This document shows positions 1-6,092 of a stretch of 15,671 nucleotides of DNA, piece by piece. This DNA comes from Psychromonas sp. (GTDB lineage: Bacteria > Pseudomonadota > Gammaproteobacteria > Enterobacterales > Psychromonadaceae). Both the position numbers and the translations under genes were made by a program. The first letter of the stretch is position 1. The number at the start of each line of letters is the position of its first letter. Below the pieces are notes generated by a model. It was not told where the DNA came from and did not search any database. It saw only the letters and a program-made list of their open reading frames with translations. The DNA lies in NCBI GenBank assembly GCA_023145575.1, contig JAGLDN010000050.1:1-15671 (forward strand), read 5' to 3'.

Positions 1-112
1 CTGGCTACTTTCCCAACTAATTTAAGATATACATTTGAGAATTGAACCTAAAAAAGTAAAAATAATTTATTTTAACCTATCCGAGTAATAAGTTTATTAT
101 TACTATGATTGG
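1..112. other. gene-free stretch at the window edge
   Basis: AT-rich sequence with frequent stops in the frames I read and no RNA-like fold that I can support. In most gammaproteobacteria clpX follows clpP within about 100-200 bases, so clpX would be expected around here on the minus strand, but no ClpX-like reading frame (for example a Walker A GPTGSGKT) is visible. Confidence 0.5.
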
Positions 113-400
113 TATATATCCGTTATCATTCAAGATGAAACGTCAGCAAGAAAAATTACACAATTTACTCGACATAAAAATACCCTCTTATTAATTAACT
201 ACGCTAATTAATTGACGGAGTTTAAATAAAAAAAACACGCATAAACTTTATTAGTTTTCGACCTGTCGACCCAACGGGAGGCAAACACCTTCAAAGAAGA
301 CAAGTATCGATGCTACGGTTAGATCTGAAGCTTTCCGACTAAGATTTATTTACTTCAACGATTGTTATATTTTGCACCATGAATAATAAAGGTCATATAT
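113..400 (+). mobile_element. family A miniature inverted-repeat element, copy 1
   Basis: The left end (TATATCCGTTATCATTCAAG, from 115) and the reverse complement of the right end (about 371-400) are imperfect inverted repeats matching the family A ends at 5276 and 5924. The internal order also matches: a hairpin at 190-212 (ATTAATTAAC, loop TAC, GCTAATTAAT), then CGGAG, then a second AT-rich hairpin at 220-246, then the shared segment TTTATTAGTTTTCGA, then GAGGCAAAC. At 288 bp it is shorter than the 390-404 bp copies, having lost part of its left half. It carries no transposase, so any movement needed an enzyme supplied elsewhere. Family membership rests on sequence seen here; calling it a MITE is inference. 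Confidence 0.7.
226..342 (+). other. remnant of a small ORF carried by family A copy 1
   Basis: A 38-codon open frame sits behind CGGAG (216-220), 5 bases upstream. The first codon is ATA where copy 3 (5743) has ATG, so the start looks mutated. Codons 2-12 read KKTRINFISFR against KKTHLNFISFR at 5743, and a DP follows in both. The frame then continues with TGGKHLQRRQ to a TAA. The product is not recognised. It could be a chance frame over hairpin DNA, because a copy at 11333 (minus) is broken after five codons. Confidence 0.25.
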
Positions 401-428
401 AATAATTAATATTTTTTTGTTAATTCGA

Positions 429-463
429 CCTATCAAGGATTATGTGCGCTAACCGTTGATAGG
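429..463. repeat. inverted repeat downstream of clpP
   Basis: CCTATCAA (429-436) pairs perfectly with TTGATAGG (456-463) across a 19-base loop. It lies about 70 bases beyond the clpP stop in the direction of clpP transcription, but no T-run follows on the minus strand, so it is a poor intrinsic terminator. It could stabilise the clpP mRNA 3' end. The remainder of 401-533 shows nothing else. Confidence 0.4.
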
Positions 464-533
464 TAGAAGGTTATATCTTGATCTAACATCCGAATTAAAG
501 CCTAACTAAGCATTTTCAGATAACATGGCTATA

Positions 534-1157
534 TTAACGTTTCGTTAAAATAGAATCGACTAAACCGTAATCTACCGCTTCTGATGCACACATAAAGTTA
601 TCGCGATCTGTATCCCGTGATACAGTTTTAATATTTTTCCCTGTATGCTTTGCTAGTATTTTATTCATCAGGTTCTTAGTATTAATAATTTCTTTTGCAT
701 GAATTTCAAAATCAGAGGCTTGCCCTTGAAAACCACCAAGCGGTTGATGAATCATCACTTTAGCATTGGGCAAACAATGACGCTTCCCTGGTGCACCAGC
801 GGCGAGTAAAAATGCGCCCATGCTCGCAGCAATGCCCATACAAACAGTACTCACTTCGGGTTTGATAAATTGCATCGTATCGTAAATTGCCATACCCGCA
901 CTGATAGAGCCACCTGGTGAATTAATATAAATAAAAATATCTTTCTCTGTACTTTCTGATTCTAAGAACAAAAGTTGTGCAACAATCACATTAGCCATAT
1001 TATCTTCGACCTGACCATTTAAGAAAATAACGCGCTCTTTCAGTAAGCGTGAATATATATCGTAAGAACGTTCTCCTTTTGCAGTTTGCTCAATAACCAT
1101 AGGGATCAGCATATTATTTAGTACTGCAACGTCTTTAGCAATTGGTTGTATCATCAT
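534..1157 (-). CDS. clpP: ATP-dependent Clp protease proteolytic subunit ClpP
   Basis: Cytoplasmic serine peptidase that forms the two-ring tetradecameric chamber and degrades proteins fed by ClpX or ClpA. The 207 residues match the usual length (E. coli 207). The catalytic triad is visible: Ser112 in AASMG, His137 in MIHQP and Asp186 in RDTDRD, each one position off the E. coli numbering (111/136/185). The glycine-rich SPGGS is at 80-84. GAAGG (1164-1168 on the minus strand) precedes two adjacent ATGs at 1157 and 1154; the upstream one is used here, but either is possible. The gene follows tig on the same strand with an 88-base gap, the conserved tig-clpP order. clpX, normally next, is not seen in the remaining 533 bases. 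Confidence 0.97.
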   Translation of the reverse strand: MMIQPIAKDVAVLNNMLIPMVIEQTAKGERSYDIYSRLLKERVIFLNGQVEDNMANVIVAQLLFLESESTEKDIFIYINSPGGSISAGMAIYDTMQFIKPEVSTVCMGIAASMGAFLLAAGAPGKRHCLPNAKVMIHQPLGGFQGQASDFEIHAKEIINTKNLMNKILAKHTGKNIKTVSRDTDRDNFMCASEAVDYGLVDSILTKR

Positions 1158-1245
1158 TAATTACCTTCTTTATTATATTTATACAAATTAAAAAATGGTT
1201 CATTTTATACACGAACCATCAGCAGAGTTATTTTGTAATGATGTG

Positions 1246-2562
1246 TTAAGTGACCCGCTTTTTGATAACTTCATCAAATGATTTATTAATATTATTAATT
1301 TTAGCGTGCTCAATTATAAATTCAACTGCTTGCTCTTCAATTGCAATATCTTGTACATGTCTCAACATATTTTCGTTCTTGTTGTAATATTCAATAATTT
1401 CAGAGGGATCATCGTAAGCCGAAGCCGCTAATTCAATCAAGTTTTTTACTTTATCATTATCTAATTTCAGATCATTTATTTTAATTACTTCAGCTAATAA
1501 AAGAATGATTTTAACACGCTTTTCTGCTTCATCAGTAAATAGTTCAGCAGGAAGATCTGGGATATCTTTGATATCTTTACTATCTGATTTCTGATTATAT
1601 TGTGAAGCTAGTTGTTGACGCAACTGTTCAACCTCACGTTCAACAAGTCCTTTTGGTGCTATTATCTCATTTTTTTCAATCAATGCGTCAACCACAAGGT
1701 TTTTATTTTCCGTATTTAATACTTCGCTAAGCTCACGTTGCATGTTCTCTTTTACTTTTGAACGTAGTACCTCCTCGCCACCACTTTCAATACCGAATTT
1801 TTTTACAAATTCGTCATTAATTTCAGGTAAAATTTGTTCTTCAACTTCCTTTAAAGTAATTGCAAATTTCGCATCCTTACCTTTGAGATCATCTGATTGA
1901 TAATCAGCAGGGAATGTAAGATCAACAACAAACTCAGTGCCTGCTAAATTGCCTATGATGCCAGATTCAAACCCTGGGATCATGCGTTTACTGCCAAGTT
2001 CCAGTTTGAATGCTTCAGCCTTACCGCCCTGAAATATTTCACCATCAACAGTCCCAATAAAATCAATTGTTACGCGGTCAGTGTCTTGAGACTTACGTTC
2101 AACAGTCTTCCATGTTGCCTGTTGCTTGCGTAATGTATTGATCATATTGTTAAGATCTTTATCTGTAATGCTTACAACAATCCTTTCAATTTCAAGTGCA
2201 TCAAATACAAGATTAGTAACTTCTGGATAACGTTCAAATGTTGCTTTAAATGCAAATTCTTCGCCTTTTATACGTGGCAAATGCTCAAAAGTTGGCTTAC
2301 TTGCAGGTTTGATTTTTTCAGCCATAACAGCTTCATAAAAGTAACGCTCTGCCAATTCGTTAGAAATATCATCCTCAATTTGTTTGCTAAAACGTTTCAA
2401 AATAACAGATACAGGTATTTTGCCTGTACGAAAACCATCTATGCGTTGGGTTTGACATAATTTCTTGACCCGCTTATCAAATTCTTCATCAAATATTAAA
2501 GCATCATTAGTGATAGTTAATTCTCGTTCTAGTCCTTCTTTTTCTTCGATTACAACTTGCAT
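1246..2562 (-). CDS. tig: trigger factor, ribosome-associated chaperone and peptidyl-prolyl isomerase
   Basis: Binds the ribosome next to the exit tunnel and shields nascent chains. With this start the protein has 438 residues (E. coli 432). The ribosome-docking signature GFRTGKIP has its G-F-R at 43-45, exactly the E. coli positions. The FKBP-type PPIase domain spans about 164-240 (VTIDFIGTVDGE ... FAITLKEV), and the helical C-terminal chaperone domain follows. An in-frame ATG five codons upstream (2577) would add MKENK, but those codons contain the AAGG ribosome site, 8 bases before the ATG at 2562, and family members begin MQV as this one then does. It lies directly upstream of clpP in the usual order. 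No frameshift is seen. Confidence 0.96.
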   Translation of the reverse strand: MQVVIEEKEGLERELTITNDALIFDEEFDKRVKKLCQTQRIDGFRTGKIPVSVILKRFSKQIEDDISNELAERYFYEAVMAEKIKPASKPTFEHLPRIKGEEFAFKATFERYPEVTNLVFDALEIERIVVSITDKDLNNMINTLRKQQATWKTVERKSQDTDRVTIDFIGTVDGEIFQGGKAEAFKLELGSKRMIPGFESGIIGNLAGTEFVVDLTFPADYQSDDLKGKDAKFAITLKEVEEQILPEINDEFVKKFGIESGGEEVLRSKVKENMQRELSEVLNTENKNLVVDALIEKNEIIAPKGLVEREVEQLRQQLASQYNQKSDSKDIKDIPDLPAELFTDEAEKRVKIILLLAEVIKINDLKLDNDKVKNLIELAASAYDDPSEIIEYYNKNENMLRHVQDIAIEEQAVEFIIEHAKINNINKSFDEVIKKRVT

Positions 2563-2570
2563 TTTGTTTT

Positions 2571-2575
2571 CCTTC
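2571..2575 (-). promoter_or_regulatory. ribosome binding site deciding the tig start
   Basis: GAAGG on the minus strand lies 8 bases before the ATG at 2562. It falls inside the coding part of the longer reading frame that starts at 2577, which argues that the longer frame is not the true start. Confidence 0.7.
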
Positions 2576-2683
2576 ATTTTGCTTTATTTAAACAATAAGA
2601 ATTTCAGAGTACATTTATGGGGGCAAATCCCACCTTTTCAAGGGTGACAAATAAATTTCATTTTAAATTATAAAATTATAAAT

Positions 2684-2714
2684 TATAAAATATAAAATAT
2701 AAAATATAAAATAT
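2684..2714. repeat. 7-bp tandem repeat, TATAAAA x4
   Basis: Four exact copies of TATAAAA (2684-2711) plus a partial TAT, preceded by looser ATTATAAA units from about 2667. The tract lies about 120 bases upstream of the tig start. It may be a slippage product. On the tig-sense strand it reads TTTTATA repeats and could act as an AT-rich upstream promoter element or a bent tract. No other tract like it occurs in the window. Confidence 0.75.
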
Positions 2715-2784
2715 TTCGACCATGTCAGCTAAATGAACAATCAACAACGCACATTCTAGAAAGATACTACATATAAAATGGGGT

Positions 2785-2880
2785 TCTCGATGATTAACTA
2801 CGTTAATAATCTGCTAGGAGAATTAAAATAAAGAATTTAATTCATAACTGTCGCTCTAGGTGGAATTAATAACCACCTAG
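2785..2880 (+). repeat. diverged family A core with hairpins, plus a third hairpin
   Basis: ATTAAC-TAC-GTTAAT (2793-2807) is followed by TAGGAG and then a perfect 8-bp hairpin GAATTAAA/TTTAATTC (2820-2827 with 2836-2843). This repeats the hairpin, GGAG, hairpin layout of family A at 190-246 and 5702-5763 with different bases in the second stem. A further perfect hairpin CTAGGTGG/CCACCTAG occupies 2856-2863 and 2873-2880. No recognisable family A ends surround it. The rest of 2563-3101 holds the AT tandem tract, a short palindrome TTGGTAT-T-ATACCAA at 3005-3019, and the 13-mer AAAAGTGAATAAC near 2946 that recurs near 5201 (inverted) and 5576. No gene is supported there. Confidence 0.45.
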
Positions 2881-3101
2881 ATCAGTTCAACTCTACAATT
2901 TCCGCAGGGTAAAACTACAAAAGTCAGCCTTACTCTGAACCTTCAAAAAGTGAATAACGATATAATAATTATCATCTTATCATTGATAGATAGAATGCTG
3001 TTCCTTGGTATTATACCAAAAACAATAAATATTTTTATATTTTATTGCTTAAAATAACTTATGACCAAGTGTAAGTTTCATAAAAAGAACAGCCAGTTAC
3101 A

Positions 3102-4169
3102 TCAACTTACGCCATTAGTTAAGTTACTTTTTGGCCAAGCATTTAAAATTGCTTTAACTAACGATGCAAGTGGTATTGCAAAAAATACCCCCCAAAAACC
3201 CCAAAGTCCACCAAAAATTAACACGGAGACAATAATAATGACAGGGGGCAAACTCACCGCTTCAGAAAAAATTAAGGGAACAATTAAATTTCCATCAATG
3301 ACTTGCACAATCAAATAGCTAATAAGCATATAGAAAAAAGAAGAATTTAATCCCCATTGAGATAGCCCAATTAAAAGAACTGGCACTGAAACAACCACCG
3401 CACCAACATAAGGTATTAAAACAGAAATGCCAACGAGCACAGCCAACAACACAGAATAGCGAATACCTGAAATGAGAAATACAAAATAAGTACTTATAGA
3501 AACAATTATCATTTCTATTATTTTACCCCGTATATAATTCAAAATTTGGGTATCCATTTCATTCCAAACTTGAATCAGCAACTTTCTATTTTGAGGCAAA
3601 CATTTAGATATTCCCTGCATTAGATAAACCTTATCTTTGAGTAAAAAAATGATAATTAACGGCACGAGTATGACATAAATAATCAATACCGCTAAATTAA
3701 TCAAAGATGCATAGGAATAAGACAGCAACAATCCGCCACTATTTAACATATACTTACCGACACGCTCTAACATATTGCTGATCATATCTGCATCTACCAT
3801 TTCAGGATGTGTTATTGGCAGATTTATCAGGTAAGCTTGAAATTTATTCAACATAATAGGCAAATCATGTATAAATGCACTCGCTTGTTTGAATAAAGCT
3901 GGTAATATTCCAACAAGAGAAAAAACACATAGTATGATGAACATACTCATCACTATTAATGTTGCAATCCCCCGAGATACCTTATATCTAGTAAGTAGTG
4001 TCACGGGTCTATCAAGTAAATAAGAAAGTACAATGGCGACAAATAATGGGATTAAAACAGCCCCGAGCAAATAAAAAAAAACAATGCCTATGATTAAACT
4101 AAGAAATAGCACACCTAGATTAGGATCTGTAAAGCGTTTTTGATACCACTGATAAAATTGTTTAAACAT
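3102..4169 (-). CDS. perM: AI-2E family transporter, PerM-like permease
   Basis: Polytopic inner-membrane protein of the AI-2E transporter family. The substrate of PerM itself is not firmly established, so no substrate is assigned. The 355 residues match E. coli PerM (353). Two hydrophobic segments lie at about 18-36 and 38-53, another at 68-89, then a soluble loop at 95-150, then about five more to the end. Family-type motifs are IPYVGA (252-257), IDGNLIVP (291-298) and the C-terminal GGLWGFWGVFFAIPLASLVKA (starting at 320). The start is the ATG at 4169, preceded by AAGG about 9 bases upstream. The divergent perM-bepA arrangement is conserved in E. coli and relatives and supports the naming. 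Here the two genes are 1.9 kb apart because of insertions. Confidence 0.9.
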   Translation of the reverse strand: MFKQFYQWYQKRFTDPNLGVLFLSLIIGIVFFYLLGAVLIPLFVAIVLSYLLDRPVTLLTRYKVSRGIATLIVMSMFIILCVFSLVGILPALFKQASAFIHDLPIMLNKFQAYLINLPITHPEMVDADMISNMLERVGKYMLNSGGLLLSYSYASLINLAVLIIYVILVPLIIIFLLKDKVYLMQGISKCLPQNRKLLIQVWNEMDTQILNYIRGKIIEMIIVSISTYFVFLISGIRYSVLLAVLVGISVLIPYVGAVVVSVPVLLIGLSQWGLNSSFFYMLISYLIVQVIDGNLIVPLIFSEAVSLPPVIIIVSVLIFGGLWGFWGVFFAIPLASLVKAILNAWPKSNLTNGVS

Positions 4170-4520
4170 TAATATTGCCTTAAGACGAGATAATAAACAT
4201 TGAACTCCTAATTAATTGCTAACCAAACTTACCCGTTAACAATAAAGAAAGCAATTGAGTCTATTATGAGAGGGATAACAGAAAATTAGTAGATTTGAGA
4301 TATAAAAACTTACTAACCGTAAATAGAAATACTTTTATTATACTCATGTTCTTTCATGATGCAAACTACGCTACATACTCGATGATCACTATAAAACGAA
4401 ACATTCAATCTCTCAACTGTTCATAGGTTAAACATTAGCAGATAAATGGATTCAGGCAACATTGTAATTACCCCTTATTATCTCTTTTAGATTTTACTCT
4501 TGGATCGTGTCTTAATAACT
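4170..4520. other. gene-free stretch upstream of perM
   Basis: AT-rich, with stops throughout and no recognisable coding or RNA feature. It should contain the perM promoter, but I could not single out a convincing -35/-10 pair. The part just before 4521 may be worn-out internal sequence of a second IS copy whose right end begins there. Confidence 0.4.
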
Positions 4521-4547
4521 GATTTTAAGTGCGTAACATCAGTTATT
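4521..4547 (+). mobile_element. solitary right end of the same IS
   Basis: GATTTTAAGTGCGTAACATC followed by AGTTATT closely matches the right end of the decayed IS at 5991-6013 (GATTTTAACTGCGTAACATC then AGT) in the same orientation. In both, the frame just before the end reads ILxA followed by TAA, so the transposase stop would overlap the end. The rest of this copy is not recognisable. The sequence also folds on itself: AATAACTGAT pairs with ATCAGTTATT. Confidence 0.5.
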
Positions 4548-4766
4548 AGTAGACATTTCATTTTTTAAGGTATACCTCAATATGCTGTGTCTCATGTTGA
4601 TGGAAATACGAGGATATAAAATACTTGAATCATGTGTAAATAAATCAGATAATAGTTTCATATTGCTTGTCTCATTCACTGTTTATGATTAAAGAATAAT
4701 ATTTTTAAATTACTGATGTTACGCAGTAAACTAAAATTTAATATGAAAAACTGATAAAGTGTAGCT

Positions 4767-5091
4767 ATGAATAAAAATAAACAAATATTTGAGCTTTATA
4801 TTGATTACCTTGTAACATCATTGAGCTACACAACTGCAACTCGTTTATCTTCTCGATGGAGAAATTAGTCACGATCAAATTACTCGTTTTTTATCCAATA
4901 GGCAGTTTAGCTCGTCCGATTTATGGAAAAATGTAAAAAAAGAAGTGCCTGAAATTGAATCTGCTGATCTCGATTTAATTTTTATGGCACGGTTCAAGCT
5001 ACGCCATTCTCAAATGAAAATGAATTTATTAGCTGGCATTTTAATCATAAAGTGGTCGTTCCGTTAAAGGTATTAACTTGCTTAATTGCAT
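4767..5091 (+). pseudogene. IS701/IS4-like transposase fragment, frameshifted
   Basis: The start codon is at 4767 and the first frame reads MNKNKQIFELYIDYL... to a stop at 4866-4868. A shift near 4851 restores LDGEISHDQITRFLSNRQF in a second frame, and another near 4987 continues as TVQATPFSNENEFISWHFNH in a third. A last shift near 5060 is needed for SVKGINLLNCI before the frame is cut at about 5092 by a repeat beginning TATACCC. The pieces align in order with the N-terminal quarter of DDE transposases that have the pattern LLDGEISHDQITRFL ... LIFDDT ... WHYDHSKGR..KGINLL. The expected catalytic aspartate pair (FDD) is itself destroyed. The gene is dead. Confidence 0.7.
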
Positions 5092-5275
5092 TTATACCCA
5101 TCACACCTGAAGATCCTCGTTTCAGGACACTTGAGTGATTCATGTTCAAGGCGCAACGCTCCCTTCGGTAGGGTTAAAAAAAGACTTGAACCATTTGTTG
5201 TTATTCACTTTTTGAGTATTGCAACGCAAAAGATGATTTAATCAGTTGTCGCCAAAGGCGAGTTTTAAAGGCTTA
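5092..5275 (+). repeat. partial repeat element interrupting the transposase
   Basis: It begins TATACCCATCACACCTGAAG exactly where transposase similarity stops, so it is probably one end of a third repeat type. It contains a hairpin TCGCC-AAA-GGCGA (5249-5261) followed by GTTTT, and the 13-mer AAAAGTGAATAAC on the minus strand near 5201. Its other end is not identified. It may have been displaced beyond the family A element inserted at 5276, for example into 5925-5990. Confidence 0.4.
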
Positions 5276-5402
5276 TATACCCGTTACCATCCAAAATGCA
5301 AAATTCAGTCATCAGTTCGGATACTAAAGCAAGACGCAGTATGATGACCTCTCAACGATTAACTTCGCAATCGTTTGCAGGTAGTTTAAATAAACTGATA
5401 TT

Positions 5403-5661
5403 TATACCCATGTAACGTAAAAGTGTAAATTCAGCAAGGGAAATAGTACCAAGGTGCTAGGCATAAATTCCTAAGTAGTTATTTTACATAGAGATTTTAC
5501 AACAACACAGGTTGGTACTAGTTGCCTTACCCTGCGGGGCACAAGCTCGAAAACCAAGACTGCGTTACAATAATCGAAAAGTGAATAACTACCTAATTTT
5601 GTGCCTTGTTATGATCATCGAGCTTGATCCTGACAAAGCATTTTTGCGTCACATGGGTATA
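5403..5661 (+). mobile_element. family B miniature inverted-repeat element, copy 1, nested in family A
   Basis: The ends are inverted repeats with 20 of 23 matches: TATACCCATGTAACGTAAAA at 5403 against TATACCCATGTGACGCAAAA read from 5661. The flanks GATATT | AACTTTAATGG match GATATTGAAACTTTAATGG in the uninterrupted family A copy at 11142-11545 if one TA is counted as duplicated, so a precise insertion with TA target duplication is seen. Internally, CCTAAGTAGTTAT and ATAACTACCTAA are inverted. No protein is encoded. Confidence 0.8.
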
Positions 5662-5701
5662 AACTTTAATGGCTAGCCATTATCGTATACTGCAACGCGA
5701 T

Positions 5702-5736
5702 CCTCTCATTAATTAACTTCGTTAATTAATGAGAGG
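5702..5736 (+). repeat. perfect 16-bp hairpin in family A
   Basis: CCTCTCATTAATTAAC, loop TTC, then the exact complement. It is the strongest hairpin in the window. Weaker versions occupy the same relative position in the copies at 190-212 and (minus strand) about 11345-11367, so the stem is a family character. Confidence 0.85.
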
Positions 5737-5742
5737 AGTTTA

Positions 5743-5793
5743 ATGAAAAAGACTCATTTAAACTTTATTAGTTTTCGAGCTGATGATCCGTAG
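5743..5793 (+). other. tiny ORF carried by family A
   Basis: AGGAG (5734-5738) lies 4 bases before an ATG opening 16 codons, MKKTHLNFISFRADDP, then TAG. Codons 2-12 agree with copy 1 at 226 at nine of eleven residues, and that frame runs on for 38 codons, so this copy may be prematurely stopped. The ribosome site lies in the foot of the perfect hairpin, which could hide it. It is not recognised as any known protein, and translation is unproven. Confidence 0.25.
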
Positions 5794-6092
5794 GGCAAGC
5801 TTTGAGGCAAACATCTTCGTTGTTAGAAAGTATCAATTTAACAAGTTAGATTTTCAACTTGTCGCCAAGAGCCCGTTTGTCTCACAGCGTGCTGAATTTT
5901 GCATCTTGAATGGTAACGGGTATATGCATTGTTATTGATTTTGGCAAGGGAATAACCATTCTCTTCAATCAATGCCTTGCATCAAGAGCAGATTTTAACT
6001 GCGTAACATCAGTTAAATAATTTAGTAAGTGTTTCCGTGGGAGGCTTATGTCTCAACACATTTAAAATAAATTATTAATTTAAAGGTATCGA

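Larger units (their letters stand above)
5276..5924 (+). mobile_element. family A miniature inverted-repeat element, interrupted by a family B copy
   Basis: The terminal inverted repeats are 33 bp with 31 identities: 5276-5308 against the complement of 5892-5924, beginning TATACCCGTTACCAT. Removing the 259-bp family B insert at 5403-5661 leaves about 390 bp, close to the 404-bp uninterrupted copy at 11142-11545, which matches it in the opposite orientation. Internal parts are GCAAGACGCAGT with a hairpin around 5352-5371, the perfect 16-bp stem at 5702-5736, a second hairpin (5738-5763), a tiny ORF at 5743, and GAGGCAAAC. No transposase is encoded, which fits a non-autonomous element. Confidence 0.8.
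4711..6013 (+). mobile_element. decayed insertion sequence with nested insertions
   Basis: A 16-bp perfect inverted repeat bounds it: ACTGATGTTACGCAGT at 4712-4727 and its complement at 5998-6013. TAAAT lies outside both ends (4706-4710 and 6014-6018), a possible 5-bp target duplication, though weak evidence in AT-rich DNA. A frameshifted DDE transposase start lies just inside the left end. Coding sequence ceases at about 5092, where TATACCC-type repeats begin, and about 830 bases of repeat DNA fill the middle. Only some 70 bases before the right end could be remaining transposase. The transposase resembles IS4-superfamily (IS701-like) proteins, recognised by eye without a search. Confidence 0.65.

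Noticed and set aside
113..400. CRISPR array or integron attC site, suggested by repeated hairpins.
   Set aside because: Copies are dispersed, not evenly spaced, lack spacers, and have transposon-like terminal inverted repeats with no integrase nearby.
429..463. Intrinsic terminator for clpP.
   Set aside because: The stem is good but no T-run follows on the minus strand; kept only as an inverted repeat.
3061..3318. Plus-strand frame of 85 codons overlapping the 3' end of perM.
   Set aside because: It lies antisense to a clearly conserved gene and has no ribosome site or family resemblance.
4582..4692. A 36-codon frame starting MLCLMLMEIRGY.
   Set aside because: No convincing ribosome site, no recognisable product, and it sits in decayed IS-flanking DNA.
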